The notes under the pieces are model-generated. The model did no database searches. It had not been told where the DNA came from and saw nothing but the letters and a program-made list of their open reading frames with translations. This document shows positions 16,641 to 24,909 of a stretch of DNA of 40,815 nt, piece after piece. The DNA is from Paracoccus sp. Z118 (GTDB lineage: Bacteria > Pseudomonadota > Alphaproteobacteria > Rhodobacterales > Rhodobacteraceae), in the NCBI RefSeq assembly GCF_019061185.1, contig NZ_JAHQZU010000022.1:1-40815 (forward strand). Direction: 5' to 3'. How positions within the stretch are numbered: position 1 is the first letter of the stretch; the number at the start of each line of letters is the position of its first letter. The translations under genes were made by a program, and so were the position numbers.

Positions 16641-17681
16641 TCACACCCTCCGCGCGCGGCGCCGCCAGGCGTTCCGCAGGATGGCGAGCGACGCGCCCCC
16701 GAGGAACCCCGCCATCAGCCCCAGCGCGAGGATCACCGGCTTGGCGTTGAAGCCCGCCGGGCTCAGCGGCACGACGGCGGGGGCGAAAAGCTGCACGGTC
16801 AGTTCCGGCGCGCCGATCCGGCTCTGGATCTGGCGATGCTCCAGCAGCAGCCGCTCATAGACCGCGGCCGTCGCCTCGACCTCGCGCTCGGCCTCGCGCT
16901 GCTGGGCATAGACCCCGGCGCTGGCCTCGATCGCCTCGTCCTGCTTCTGGCCGGTCAGCGTCTCGAACCGCATCGACATCAGCCGCCCGCGCTCGCGCGT
17001 GGTCTGGGCGCGGCGCTCGGCCAGGGCGAGGCTGTTGGTCAGCTCCTCGATCTCCTTTTCGAGATTGGCCAGCATCTGCCGATAGACGTTCAGCCGCAGC
17101 TCCGAGCGCGAGCGCAGATAGCCGTCCGCCACCGCGTTGGCGACCGCCGCCGAAAGCTGCGGGCTTTCCGAATTGTAGGTGACCTCGACCACATAGGACC
17201 GGCCACTGTGGGTCACGTCCAGATTGCCCGACATGTGCCGGATCAGCATGGCGCGTTGCAGCGCCGGGTCGTTCGCGGCCTCGGGCGGGAACTCGATGGT
17301 GCCGCGCAGCGCGGCCTGCAACTCGGCCGGCAGCGAATCCAGCGCGTGGCCAAGGGCGACCGGCGTGTCGATGGTCTCGACGATGGTGGCGGTGGCGGAA
17401 TCCTCGGTGTTGGACACCTGCTCCACCCCGCCGAGCGCGATCAGCCCGGAACGGTCCGCATCCGAGATGATCTTGGCCGTCGCCTCGTAGGTTTCGGGCA
17501 TGATCTTGGCGACCATGAAGGCCCCGCCGCCGCCGATGGCGGTCAGCAGGACCACCAGCAGCGGGCTGCGCCGGATCGCGTCGAACACGTCGGCCAGGGT
17601 GAAGGCCGCCGCCGGGCGGGCCGCCGCCCGCGCCTCGGCCAGCCGCAGCGGCCGTTCCGGGATGTTGTTGATCTGGTTCAT
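16641..17681 (-). CDS. Wzz/PCP-type polysaccharide co-polymerase
   Basis: A 346-residue chain-length determinant. Membrane helix 1 is at about 39-58 (SPLLVVLLTAIGGGGAFMVA), followed by the Wzz-type MPETYEATAKI start of the periplasmic domain. A coiled coil follows at about 190-275 (LNVYRQMLANLEKEIEELTN), and helix 2 near the C-terminus (VILALGLMAGFLGGASLAIL) is preceded by the usual proline-rich segment (PLSPAGFNAKPV). There is no cytoplasmic tyrosine-kinase domain, so this is a short PCP that would need a separate kinase or none. ATG 17681 overlaps the stop of the export protein (ATGA). It sets polymer length with the polymerase and the ExoF-like protein. Confidence 0.88.
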   Translation of the reverse strand: MNQINNIPERPLRLAEARAAARPAAAFTLADVFDAIRRSPLLVVLLTAIGGGGAFMVAKIMPETYEATAKIISDADRSGLIALGGVEQVSNTEDSATATIVETIDTPVALGHALDSLPAELQAALRGTIEFPPEAANDPALQRAMLIRHMSGNLDVTHSGRSYVVEVTYNSESPQLSAAVANAVADGYLRSRSELRLNVYRQMLANLEKEIEELTNSLALAERRAQTTRERGRLMSMRFETLTGQKQDEAIEASAGVYAQQREAEREVEATAAVYERLLLEHRQIQSRIGAPELTVQLFAPAVVPLSPAGFNAKPVILALGLMAGFLGGASLAILRNAWRRRARRV

Positions 17682-18973
17682 GGGGTGGCTCTTTGCTGCC
17701 CGCTTCCAGCGGACGGGTCTGCGCGGGGAATGGCGGGCGCCGGGCTGCCGGCGGTCGAGGCGATGTTGGCCGGTTGCGGGACGCCGTAGAAGCTGTCGGG
17801 CAGTTCCACCTCGACCAGATCGCCCGGTTGCAGCAGGGTGCTTTCGGTGGCGGAAACCGGCGTTTCCTGCCCGCCGGTCACGCGATACAGCGTCACCCGC
17901 ACCGCGTCGTGCCCGGCCAGCCCAAGCTGGGTCAGTTGCGCCGTGACGCCCCGCAGCCGCGCCTCCAGCGCGCCGATCTCGGTCAGGGCGGTCTGCGCCT
18001 CGGCCTCCAGCGTGGCGGCGCGGCGGTCGTCGTGGCGGGCGAGTTCATGCATCGCGCTTTCCCGCTCGCGCCCGACATCGGTGATGTAAGCCTCGATCTC
18101 GGCCAGATCGCTGCGCAGCTCGTTCAGCGTGCGGTACTCCTCGGACACGCGGGTCTGCGGGGTCAGCCCGCGCCGCTGCATGTCGCTGTAGCGTTCCACC
18201 TCGGCGGCCTGCTGCTCGACCAGTTCGCGCTGATGCTCCTTCTGCTCGCCGAGCCGTTCGATCCGGTCGGCGATGATGTCCAGATCGCGGACCAGAAACG
18301 CCTTCTGCGCGTCGCTTTCCACGCGGGCGGCGTCCAGCAAGCTGTTCGCCAGCGTCAGCACGGCGGCTTGATCGCTGCCCTGAAGGCCGGGCACGTCCTG
18401 GGCCGAGATGTCCTCGGCGTCCGCCAGTTCCGCCCGCGCCCGCGCCAGCGTCGCGCGGCGGCCCGCGAGCTCGGCGGCGATGGAGCCCTGCTCGGCCCGC
18501 AGCTCGGTCGCCATGCCCATCGACGGGCGCAGCGCCCCCATCCCCCCGGCCAGCGCCATCGCCCGCCGCACGGTCATCCCGCGCTCGAACGGGATCGCGC
18601 CGGGATTGGCGATGTCGCCGCCGATCACCACCGGGCGGACGGCGCGCAGCCCGACCGTCACCTGCGCGTCCATCATGATCTCCAGCCCGGCGAGGCGCTG
18701 CTGGATCTCGGCGGCGATCTCGGGCGCGGTCATCCCGGCGGCGGGGATCTGCCCCAGCGGCGGAAAGGCGATCTGCCCGTCGATGTCCACCACCACCTCG
18801 CGCGCCAGTTCCGGCACCCGGAAGACCGAGATTTCCAGCGTCTCGCCCGCCGCGATCTCGTGGTGCTGCGCCCGCGCGGGCGCGGCGGTCAGCAGGGCGG
18901 TCAGCAGCAGCAGGGCAAAGAGCATTGCCGCAAGACCAGAGCCCCGGCGCGCCGCTTGTCTGAAAAGCCCCAT
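17678..18973 (-). CDS. Polysaccharide export protein (OPX, ExoF-like)
   Basis: A 431-residue protein with a signal peptide (LAAMLFALLLLTALLTAAPARA, residues 14-35). The poly-export domain follows (AAGETLEISVFRVPELA, VDIDGQIAFPPLGQIPAAGMT), then an SLBB-type beta-grasp (VVIGGDIANPGAIPFERGMTVRRAM) and a long coiled coil (about 185-345), ending with a second beta segment (LLQPGDLVEVELPDS). There is no lipobox cysteine. The order, export domain plus coiled coil, is that of rhizobial ExoF, which works with a PCP. ATG 18973 shares a base with the preceding stop (TGATG). The open frame continues far upstream but only as a shadow of the glycosyltransferase. It likely carries the polymer across the periplasm and outer membrane. 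Confidence 0.87.
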   Translation of the reverse strand: MGLFRQAARRGSGLAAMLFALLLLTALLTAAPARAQHHEIAAGETLEISVFRVPELAREVVVDIDGQIAFPPLGQIPAAGMTAPEIAAEIQQRLAGLEIMMDAQVTVGLRAVRPVVIGGDIANPGAIPFERGMTVRRAMALAGGMGALRPSMGMATELRAEQGSIAAELAGRRATLARARAELADAEDISAQDVPGLQGSDQAAVLTLANSLLDAARVESDAQKAFLVRDLDIIADRIERLGEQKEHQRELVEQQAAEVERYSDMQRRGLTPQTRVSEEYRTLNELRSDLAEIEAYITDVGRERESAMHELARHDDRRAATLEAEAQTALTEIGALEARLRGVTAQLTQLGLAGHDAVRVTLYRVTGGQETPVSATESTLLQPGDLVEVELPDSFYGVPQPANIASTAGSPAPAIPRADPSAGSGQQRATP

Positions 18974-20019
18974 CAGCCCGTCACCCCGGCCATCGCGACG
19001 TGTTGTCGCGGCTCCTGCACTTGCGCCGCGTCGCAGAACGCCTCGGCCCGCGCGTTCATGTCGTGCCATGTCCTCAGCGCCGCCACGCAACCGCCCGCCG
19101 CGCCCGGAACGCGCCGCCGGCTGTGATAGCTGCCGCGCATCCGCGCATAGATATCGCGCCCGACGATCATGCTCAGCGCCCGCCGCGCCGTCTCGCGCGG
19201 GTGGACCGGCGGGGCGAGGCTGCGGGCCAGCGCCAGGAACGCCTCGGCCCGGCGACCGGTATCGGCCAGCCGCCACACGCGGTCCTGAAGGTGATAGCCG
19301 GCGCGGGCGGCGGGCGACCAGTCGCGGCTCTCGCGCCGATACCAGGCATAGGAAAAATCGGCCGTCTCGACATGGTGGCTCAGCCGGTCGTGGCGGCGGC
19401 TTTCCTCCTTGATGACGCCCGGCTCGGGGTCCATGTGAAAGCCGACGCCCGCCCGGTCCATCCGCATCACCAGATCCGTGTCCTGATTGACGCGCAGCGC
19501 CTCGTTCCAGGGAAATTCGCGGGCGATCCCCGCCGGCAGGTTCAGCATCGAGGTCTGCACCCACCCCATGTCCCGATAGACATATTCCACCAGCGAGCTG
19601 CCCGGCCGCCATTCCGGCTGGCGCGGGCGGCGGATCACCCCGTCCTCGTGCAGCAGCACGTTGCTGACCATCACCGTCCGCGGGGTGCCGGGCGCGGCAT
19701 AGAACCCGCGCACCCGCCCCGCGCGGCCCCGCAGCCACACATCGTCCGAGTCAAGGAAAGAAACATGCGTCCCCCGCGCCTCGCGCACCCCCCGGTTGCG
19801 CGCCGCGCCGCCCCGGCGGTGGGTGTCCTGCCGGAAGATCCGCACGCCCATGTCGGTCAATCGGTCATATTCGGCGGAAAGATCCACATCCGAGCAATCA
19901 TCGACGACGATGATTTCGCAATCGGGGCTGTCTTCGCGCACCGAAAGCACCGCGCGCACGAGCGAATGCGCACGATTTCGGTTAGGAATTACAACTGATA
20001 GTTGAAATTTTCCGGTCAT
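18973..20019 (-). CDS. Family 2 glycosyltransferase, first gene of the EPS operon
   Basis: A 348-residue GT-A transferase. Motifs: FQLSVVIPNRNRAHSL, CEIIVVDDCSDVDL, GGAARNRGVREARG, and THVSFLDSDDVW with the DSDD metal site. A later acidic segment (RVNQDTDLVMRMDRAG) sits where the catalytic base is expected. The C-terminal 120 residues are a helical extension without clear similarity (WYRRESRDWSPAARAGYHLQ). ATG 20019 is preferred over the TTG at 20028. It heads a five-gene minus-strand operon with near-continuous coupling: glycosyltransferase, export protein, PCP, glycosyltransferase, polymerase. The divergent region to the next transferase (20020-20243) is AT-rich and must hold promoters for both. 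Confidence 0.88.
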   Translation of the reverse strand: MTGKFQLSVVIPNRNRAHSLVRAVLSVREDSPDCEIIVVDDCSDVDLSAEYDRLTDMGVRIFRQDTHRRGGAARNRGVREARGTHVSFLDSDDVWLRGRAGRVRGFYAAPGTPRTVMVSNVLLHEDGVIRRPRQPEWRPGSSLVEYVYRDMGWVQTSMLNLPAGIAREFPWNEALRVNQDTDLVMRMDRAGVGFHMDPEPGVIKEESRRHDRLSHHVETADFSYAWYRRESRDWSPAARAGYHLQDRVWRLADTGRRAEAFLALARSLAPPVHPRETARRALSMIVGRDIYARMRGSYHSRRRVPGAAGGCVAALRTWHDMNARAEAFCDAAQVQEPRQHVAMAGVTG

Positions 20020-20243
20020 TACAAGCAAACACTCAATTACCAGTTGAACGACGCATCCCTTTGCATAGGCAGATTACCGCCCACTTCATTACCATACCGG
20101 CTATGCGCGTGATGTGACAGAGTATCTCGGCCCGGCGCAAGGCTTGTGTGTTCACATTCCGGCTGATTCGCCCGCCCCTGCCCTTCGGCTTTACGGGTGG
20201 CTGCGGGGGCCGCATAAGACATGCAGCATTTGCAAATGGGGGG

Positions 20244-21209
20244 ATGACAGCCGAGATGGACCCGCGATCTTCCAATGACCCGGACGCCGCGCCCGCGCCG
20301 CGATTCTCGATCGTCATTCCCGCCTATAACCGCGCCGGAGAGATCGGCCGCGCAATCGCCTCGTGCCTCGCGCAGAGCTTTTCCGATTTCGAGATCGTGG
20401 TCGTCGATGACGGCTCCGCCGACGGAACGGCCGATGTCGTCGAGGCGATGGACGACCCGCGCATCCGCTGCATCCGCCAGGCCAACGCGGGCGCCTCGGC
20501 CGCCCGCAACACCGGGGCCTGGGCGGCGCGCGGCATCTATCTTGCGTTCCTCGATTCCGACGACGAGTTCCTGCCCGCCAAGCTGGAGCGCATGGACGCG
20601 GCGATCCGGGCCGAGGCGCGGCCCGACCTCACCGTCTGGTATTCGCAGCTGGTCTTCGACCGGGGCGGCGGCAGCCGTCTGGTCAAGCCCCCCCGCCCCA
20701 TCCGCGAAGACGAGCCGGTCGGCGACTACCTCTTCGCCGATGACGGGCTGATGCAGACCTCGACCCTCGTCGTCGCGCGGGAGCTGTTCGCCCGCACCGG
20801 CTTCGACACCGACCTGCGCTGCCTCGAAGACCTGGACCTCTGCCTGCGGCTGGAGGAGGCGGGCGCGCGGTTCCGCATGCTCCCCGGCCCGCCCGAGGTG
20901 ATCTGGCACGACGACCGCCCCGCCGGCCGGCTCAGCTACACCACCTCGCCGGCCGAGATCCGGGACTGGGCCGCCCATCACAGGCACCGCCTGACCCCGC
21001 GCGCGCGGCGCGGGTTCCTGGCCCGGTTCCTGGTGCCGGGGATCGCGCGGCGGCATCCCTTCGGCGCGCTCTGGATCCTGGGCATGGCCGTCGGCCGGGG
21101 CGCGCTGGCCCCGCGCCGGGCCGCGATGCTGATGGCCCGCGGCGCCGCCCCCACCGCCTATGGCCGCCTGCGCGACACGCTGACCCGCTCGCGGTCCGGC
21201 CATGCGTGA
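20244..21209 (+). CDS. Family 2 glycosyltransferase
   Basis: A 321-residue GT-A transferase from ATG 20244 (MTAEM; the next ATG, 20256, is also possible, and the frame opens at a GTG 20148). Motifs: RFSIVIPAYNRAGEIGRAI, FEIVVVDDGSADGT, NAGASAARNTGAW, and YLAFLDSDDEFLPAKL with the metal-binding DSDD. The acceptor-side acidic motif is RCLEDLDLCLRLEEAG. It resembles the gene at 18973-20019 in arrangement, including a helical C-terminal tail (EIRDWAAHHRHRLTPRARRG), so the two divergent transferases may be old paralogues. The end overlaps the next transferase by 8 bp. Confidence 0.9.
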   Translation: MTAEMDPRSSNDPDAAPAPRFSIVIPAYNRAGEIGRAIASCLAQSFSDFEIVVVDDGSADGTADVVEAMDDPRIRCIRQANAGASAARNTGAWAARGIYLAFLDSDDEFLPAKLERMDAAIRAEARPDLTVWYSQLVFDRGGGSRLVKPPRPIREDEPVGDYLFADDGLMQTSTLVVARELFARTGFDTDLRCLEDLDLCLRLEEAGARFRMLPGPPEVIWHDDRPAGRLSYTTSPAEIRDWAAHHRHRLTPRARRGFLARFLVPGIARRHPFGALWILGMAVGRGALAPRRAAMLMARGAAPTAYGRLRDTLTRSRSGHA

Positions 21210-22515
21210 CGAGATGGGTGACGGGGTGGGTGACGGGGTGGGCGACGAGATGGGCGACGGGGGGCGGGACGCGATTCGTGACGCCGCGTCGGATACCGCG
21301 CCTGACACGATGCCCCACGCCAAGCCCGACACCGCCCCCCGCAACTCCCCTTCCCGCCCCCTGCGCCGCATCACCCATGTGACCGAGGCTCCGCTCGGCG
21401 GCGTCGTCAGCTATCTGGACGAGCTCATCGGCGGCCAGCTCCGCAGCCTGCCCAGCGTGCAGATCGACCTCATCACGCCCGAGATCAACCGGCCCGCGCT
21501 GGCCGACCTCTCCGGCCCGCGCTTCGGCCTGATCGCCTTTCCGCACAGGCGCGGCTCGCCCCGCGCGCTGCTGTCGATGGCCCTGCGGACGCTGCGTCAC
21601 GTCCGCCGCACCCGGCCCGACATCCTGCATATCCACTCGACCTTCGCCGGGGCCGCGATCCGCCCCTTCGCCCCGCTGTTCCCGCGCGAGACCCGCGTCG
21701 TCTATTGCCCCCACGGCTGGGCCTTCGCCCGGCAGGGATCGGCCCGGACGCAGCGGGCGGCGCAGGCGGTGGAACGCTGGCTCGCTCCGCGAGCCGACGC
21801 GATTCTCTGCATCTCCGACCACGAGCGGCGCGAGGCCGAGGCGATCGGCATTCCCGCAGCCCGCCTCGTGGTGATCGAGAACGGCATCAGCCCCCGCAAG
21901 GCGGCCGCGCAAGCGGACACGGCCCCCCTGCCCCAGGATTCGGCCACAGATTCGGGCCCCGACCTTCCCCCGCACGGGCGGCACGGGCGCAAGATGATCG
22001 CCTTCGCCGGCCGATTCGACCGGCAGAAGGGCTTCGACACCTTCCTGAACGTCATGCGCCAGCTTGAGGGAGAGGCCGACGGCATCGCCATCGGCAGCGC
22101 CATCACCTCCTCCGCCGCCCTGCCGGACTGCCCGCCGAACGTGCATATCCTCGGCTGGCAGAGCCGCGACGCGGTGTTCGACCTCTATCGCCGCGCCGAC
22201 CTGCTGCTGGTCCCCTCGCGGTGGGAGGGATTCGGCCTCGTCGCCGCCGAGGCGATGCAGGCGGGGCTGGCCGTCTTCGCCAGCCGCGTCGGCGGCCTGC
22301 AGGATATCGTCGTGGACGGCGAGACCGGGCGGCTGGTGCGCCCCGACGACGTGGACGGCATCGTCGAACTGATCCGCGCCACGTCCGAGGCCGACCTGGC
22401 CCGCTTCGGCGCGAACGGCCGCCGCCGCTATCTGGCCCGCTACACGTCAGAACGGATGGTGAACGAAATCACCGCGCTGTATGCCGGCCTGCTGAACGGA
22501 AACGCCGGGCGCTGA
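21202..22515 (+). CDS. Family 4 glycosyltransferase with repeat-coded N-terminus
   Basis: A 437-residue GT-B enzyme. Conserved parts: ITHVTEAPLGGVVSYL (glycine loop of the N-domain), DILHIHSTFAGAA, YCPHGWAFAR, ICISDHERREAEAIG, IENGIS, then the C-domain FAGRFDRQKGFDTFL and LLLVPSRWEGFGLVAAEAMQ with the E-x7-E retaining motif. Residues 1-48 are outside the fold: a G-D-x-x repeat (GDGVGDGVGDEMGDG) encoded by a 12-bp tandem repeat, then a disordered acidic stretch. This may be dispensable, and the true fold starts near residue 53. It overlaps the previous gene by 8 bp and ends in a terminator hairpin. Confidence 0.9.
   Translation: MRDEMGDGVGDGVGDEMGDGGRDAIRDAASDTAPDTMPHAKPDTAPRNSPSRPLRRITHVTEAPLGGVVSYLDELIGGQLRSLPSVQIDLITPEINRPALADLSGPRFGLIAFPHRRGSPRALLSMALRTLRHVRRTRPDILHIHSTFAGAAIRPFAPLFPRETRVVYCPHGWAFARQGSARTQRAAQAVERWLAPRADAILCISDHERREAEAIGIPAARLVVIENGISPRKAAAQADTAPLPQDSATDSGPDLPPHGRHGRKMIAFAGRFDRQKGFDTFLNVMRQLEGEADGIAIGSAITSSAALPDCPPNVHILGWQSRDAVFDLYRRADLLLVPSRWEGFGLVAAEAMQAGLAVFASRVGGLQDIVVDGETGRLVRPDDVDGIVELIRATSEADLARFGANGRRRYLARYTSERMVNEITALYAGLLNGNAGR
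21205..21264 (+). repeat. 12-bp tandem repeat at the start of the GT4 gene
   Basis: Five imperfect 12-bp units: CGTGACGAGATG, GGTGACGGGGTG (twice), GGCGACGAGATG and GGCGACGGGGGG. The unit is a multiple of three, so copy-number changes keep the frame and alter only a G-D-x-x repeat at the protein N-terminus. It covers codons 2-21. Confidence 0.8.
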
Positions 22516-22528
22516 AGGGCGCCCGGCG
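22503..22528. terminator. Hairpin between convergent genes
   Basis: A perfect 10-bp stem, CGCCGGGCGC (22503-22512) and GCGCCCGGCG (22519-22528), with a 6-base loop. It overlaps the stop codon of the glycosyltransferase and lies 28 bp past the end of the convergent glycosidase gene. No strong T-run follows, so it may act with Rho or simply protect mRNA ends. Confidence 0.6.
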
Positions 22529-22555
22529 TCTGGTCTGCTGCTCCGGTGGATCGGA

Positions 22556-23899
22556 TCAGAGGATGAAGTCCGACGCGTCCAGCTGGTGGACGCCGTTCAG
22601 CACGATGCTGACCTCGAAATCCGAATCGCGGTCGGTGTTGGCCTGAACATAGGTCTTGTTGTTGGCGCGATCGACATAGACGCCCAGATCGCCCGCGTCC
22701 TTCAGCCAGTTGGAGCCGATGAACTTGAACGCCTGGTCGCCCGAGCGGCTGGCATTGGCGTCGATGCCGCTCAGATCGATGCGGTCGCCGTCGCCGAAGC
22801 CGCGGATGGTTTCCCACATCACGGCCTTCTTGAACACGAACGTATCGGCGCCGAAGCTGGGAGCCGGCTCGGGACGCGAAGGCGAGGGAGCGGGCGAAGG
22901 CGAGACCTCCGGCGCGGGCTCGGGCCGCGGCGAGGGCGCGGGGGCCGCGCTGTGGCCGCCGCCATCCTTGGTCCCCAGCTCCTTGAAGACGTGATAGGCC
23001 TCACGCGTGCGGCCGCCCCCGTCGCGCAGGCCGAAGCCCGGCTCGAAGCTGGAATCCTGGTACGAGAACCACATGATCGGCCCCGCCCAAGGGGTATCCT
23101 CGGCCAGATCCACCGCGTCGCGCAGCATCCTCGCCGCCTGGCTTTCGCTGACGGTCTGGCCGCCGCCGGTGGTCTTGGCGCCGAACTCGGTCATCCAGAC
23201 CTGCTTGTCGCCATCGCCATTGGCCACCATCGCATCGCGGATGCCGTCTTCCATCATCTGCCAGCCGTTCCACTCGGCGCCGTCGCTCGGCATCAGCGGG
23301 AAGCTGTAGGGGTGATAACCCACGGCGTCGAAATAGCCCTTGGCCCCGGCGTCATACATCTGTCCGAGGTAATCAACCGCGCCCCACATGCCGTTTCCGG
23401 TCGAGGGGATCGCCGCCGTGCCGCCGGTGATGACGACATCGCTGCCGTCCACCGCCTTGATGGCGTTGTAGGACTGCTTCAGAACCTCGGTATAGCTCTG
23501 CGGCGTGATGTTGTGCTTGTTCTGTTCGTTGAAGATTTCCCAGTGGTCCACGATGTCGCCATAGCGTTCCGCGGAGGCGGCGGCGAAGCGGCCGAACGCC
23601 TCCTGGTCAGAGCGCGAGGACAGGCTGCTGCCGACCCAGTTGGGGGTGTTGTTCAGCACGGCGACGATGTTCATTCCCTTGTCTTCGATCGCGTTGAACA
23701 CCTTGTCGACCTGGTCCCAGTTGAACCTGCCGTTGCCGTTGGGCTGAACCAGCGTCCAGTGGATATCCAGGCGAACCCAGTCCACCCCCATTGAGACGTA
23801 ATCGTCCAGTTCAGCGTTCATTTCCGCGGTCGATCGTCCGAGCAACTCCCCAAAAGGCGTCGCCATTCCCAACTGTCCCGGTTTTGCTAGGGCTGCCAT
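22556..23899 (-). CDS. Glycoside hydrolase with C-terminal type I secretion module
   Basis: A 447-residue protein without Sec signal. Residues 1-325 are a clan-A TIM-barrel glycosidase like the 7.65 kb enzyme: GVDWVRLDIHWTLV, HWEIFNEQNKHN with acid/base Glu125 (N-E-Q in place of the usual N-E-P), DAVGYHPYSF, VWMTEFGAKT with nucleophile Glu238, and IMWFSYQDSS. A proline-rich linker (about 325-350) leads to a serralysin-type C-terminal module: GADTFVFKKA, RIDLSGIDANASRSGDQAFK, FIGSNW, TYVQANTDRDSDFE and the end DASDFIL. This is the export signal of type I-secreted enzymes such as rhizobial glycanases. A -10-like TATAAA (23916-23921) and an AAAGGA lie before the ATG at 23899. Probable role: cleaving the exopolysaccharide outside the cell. 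Confidence 0.88.
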   Translation of the reverse strand: MAALAKPGQLGMATPFGELLGRSTAEMNAELDDYVSMGVDWVRLDIHWTLVQPNGNGRFNWDQVDKVFNAIEDKGMNIVAVLNNTPNWVGSSLSSRSDQEAFGRFAAASAERYGDIVDHWEIFNEQNKHNITPQSYTEVLKQSYNAIKAVDGSDVVITGGTAAIPSTGNGMWGAVDYLGQMYDAGAKGYFDAVGYHPYSFPLMPSDGAEWNGWQMMEDGIRDAMVANGDGDKQVWMTEFGAKTTGGGQTVSESQAARMLRDAVDLAEDTPWAGPIMWFSYQDSSFEPGFGLRDGGGRTREAYHVFKELGTKDGGGHSAAPAPSPRPEPAPEVSPSPAPSPSRPEPAPSFGADTFVFKKAVMWETIRGFGDGDRIDLSGIDANASRSGDQAFKFIGSNWLKDAGDLGVYVDRANNKTYVQANTDRDSDFEVSIVLNGVHQLDASDFIL

Positions 23900-23929
23900 G
23901 ATGAGCAGGTATCCTTTTATAGTTTTTTC

Positions 23930-24235
23930 ATTCCGGTGGGGGAGCTACGCGATCAACCGGCGGCTGTCAGCAGCTTCAAAATATGGGGCGGCGGCAACCT
24001 GCCCATACCATAGGCAGACTCACGCCTACACGCTGAGGTTGCGCAGGCGAGCGCCTCTTGACGTTTTCGCGTTGTAATTGAACGCGCGTTCGTCCGGGGA
24101 TTGCGGCGGGATTCGCGCCTTGTCGGGCACGGTCCGGGCCCTGGGGTTGAGCGGCGATGGTTCGCTAACAAAGGTTTATGTGGCGCCGCCGCGGCGCGCC
24201 CAAGGGGTCGGCGCAATCCCCGGTTGCCCCGGCCG
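23930..24235. other. Gene-free spacer between glycosidase and palindrome array
   Basis: About 300 bp with no convincing gene. It includes the upstream region of the glycosidase and a modestly AT-rich patch at 24060-24085 and 24160-24180. Long open frames here continue into the palindrome array and consist of proline-, glycine- and arginine-rich repeats, so they are not counted as coding. Confidence 0.5.
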
Positions 24236-24237
24236 AT

Positions 24238-24909
24238 CTTCCCCGCGGGGAAGGTAGCGAGGTGAGAAGGGCCGGAACCTTCCCCGTGGGGAAGGTCGTG
24301 AGGGCGCAGGGGGGCAAGCCTTCCCCGCAGGGAAGGTCGAGAGGAGCAGGGCGGAGCCTTCGCCCGGAAGGTTGAGAGGGGCGGGACAGCGGCCGGCCTT
24401 CCCCGCAGGGAAGATCGGCAGGCGGGACCGGGCGACGGAGCCGTCCGCGTGGGGAAGCTCCGCCCATGCTCCAGCCCGCGACGCCCTGCCCTGCGCCGTC
24501 CCCACGGGGAAGCTCGGGCGACCTGCACCCCACGGGAGCCCGCACGCCGGTCCCTTGCTGCGAGGAAGTCCAGCCGAGGCCGCGTGGCAGACGGATGGTG
24601 GCGACCCTTCCCCCCGTGAGGAAGGTCTCCCGTGCCGCACGAGGCGAGGCCCGGTCCCCTGCCCTCCACCAGCAAGCCGCCCTGCCAGATCTTCCGCGGG
24701 GAACCCGCTCCGCCCTGCCCGCATCTTCCCTGCGGGAAAGTCCAGCCGAGGCCGCGGTGGATGGTGGCGCCCCTTTCCCCACGGGGAAGGTTCCCCAGCC
24801 TCACGGGAAGGCCATGCCTCACGGGGAAAGGCCCGGCCCCCTGCTCCCCACCGGCAAGCCCCAGCCGGATAGTCCCTGCGGCCCCCCCTGCCCTTCCCCG
24901 CAGGGAAGG
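24238..24909. repeat. Array of CTTCCCCGNGGGGAAG palindromes, candidate plasmid centromere
   Basis: At least 15 full or decayed copies of a 16-20 bp palindrome fill the gap downstream of parB. The best match the consensus ACCTTCCCCGCGGGGAAGGT: centres near 24245, 24286, 24327, 24405, 24615, 24781 and 24900. Weaker or half copies are near 24364, 24449, 24504, 24561, 24697, 24731, 24805 and 24825. The first six centres are about 41, 41, 37, 41 and 44 bp apart, near four helical turns; later ones are 50-80 bp apart. The last copy touches the parB stop codon. The same palindrome occurs inside parB (25949) and parA (26346, 27137). Location and symmetry suggest ParB-binding sites (parS/centromere) and perhaps incompatibility. 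Function is inferred. Confidence 0.75.

Noticed and set aside
18974..19738. N-terminal extension of the export protein to 686 residues
   Set aside because: The added part is a frame-shadow of the glycosyltransferase. The signal peptide starts right at ATG 18973.
23953..24822. Long minus-strand frames over the palindrome array (up to 289 codons)
   Set aside because: The residues are G/P/R/A-rich repeats created by the palindromes, with no start site support. GC-rich DNA leaves such frames open by chance.
24238..24909. CRISPR-like array of repeats and spacers
   Set aside because: Repeats are symmetric, vary in sequence and are unevenly spaced (about 20-80 bp), and no cas gene is near. The placement by parB fits a partition locus better.
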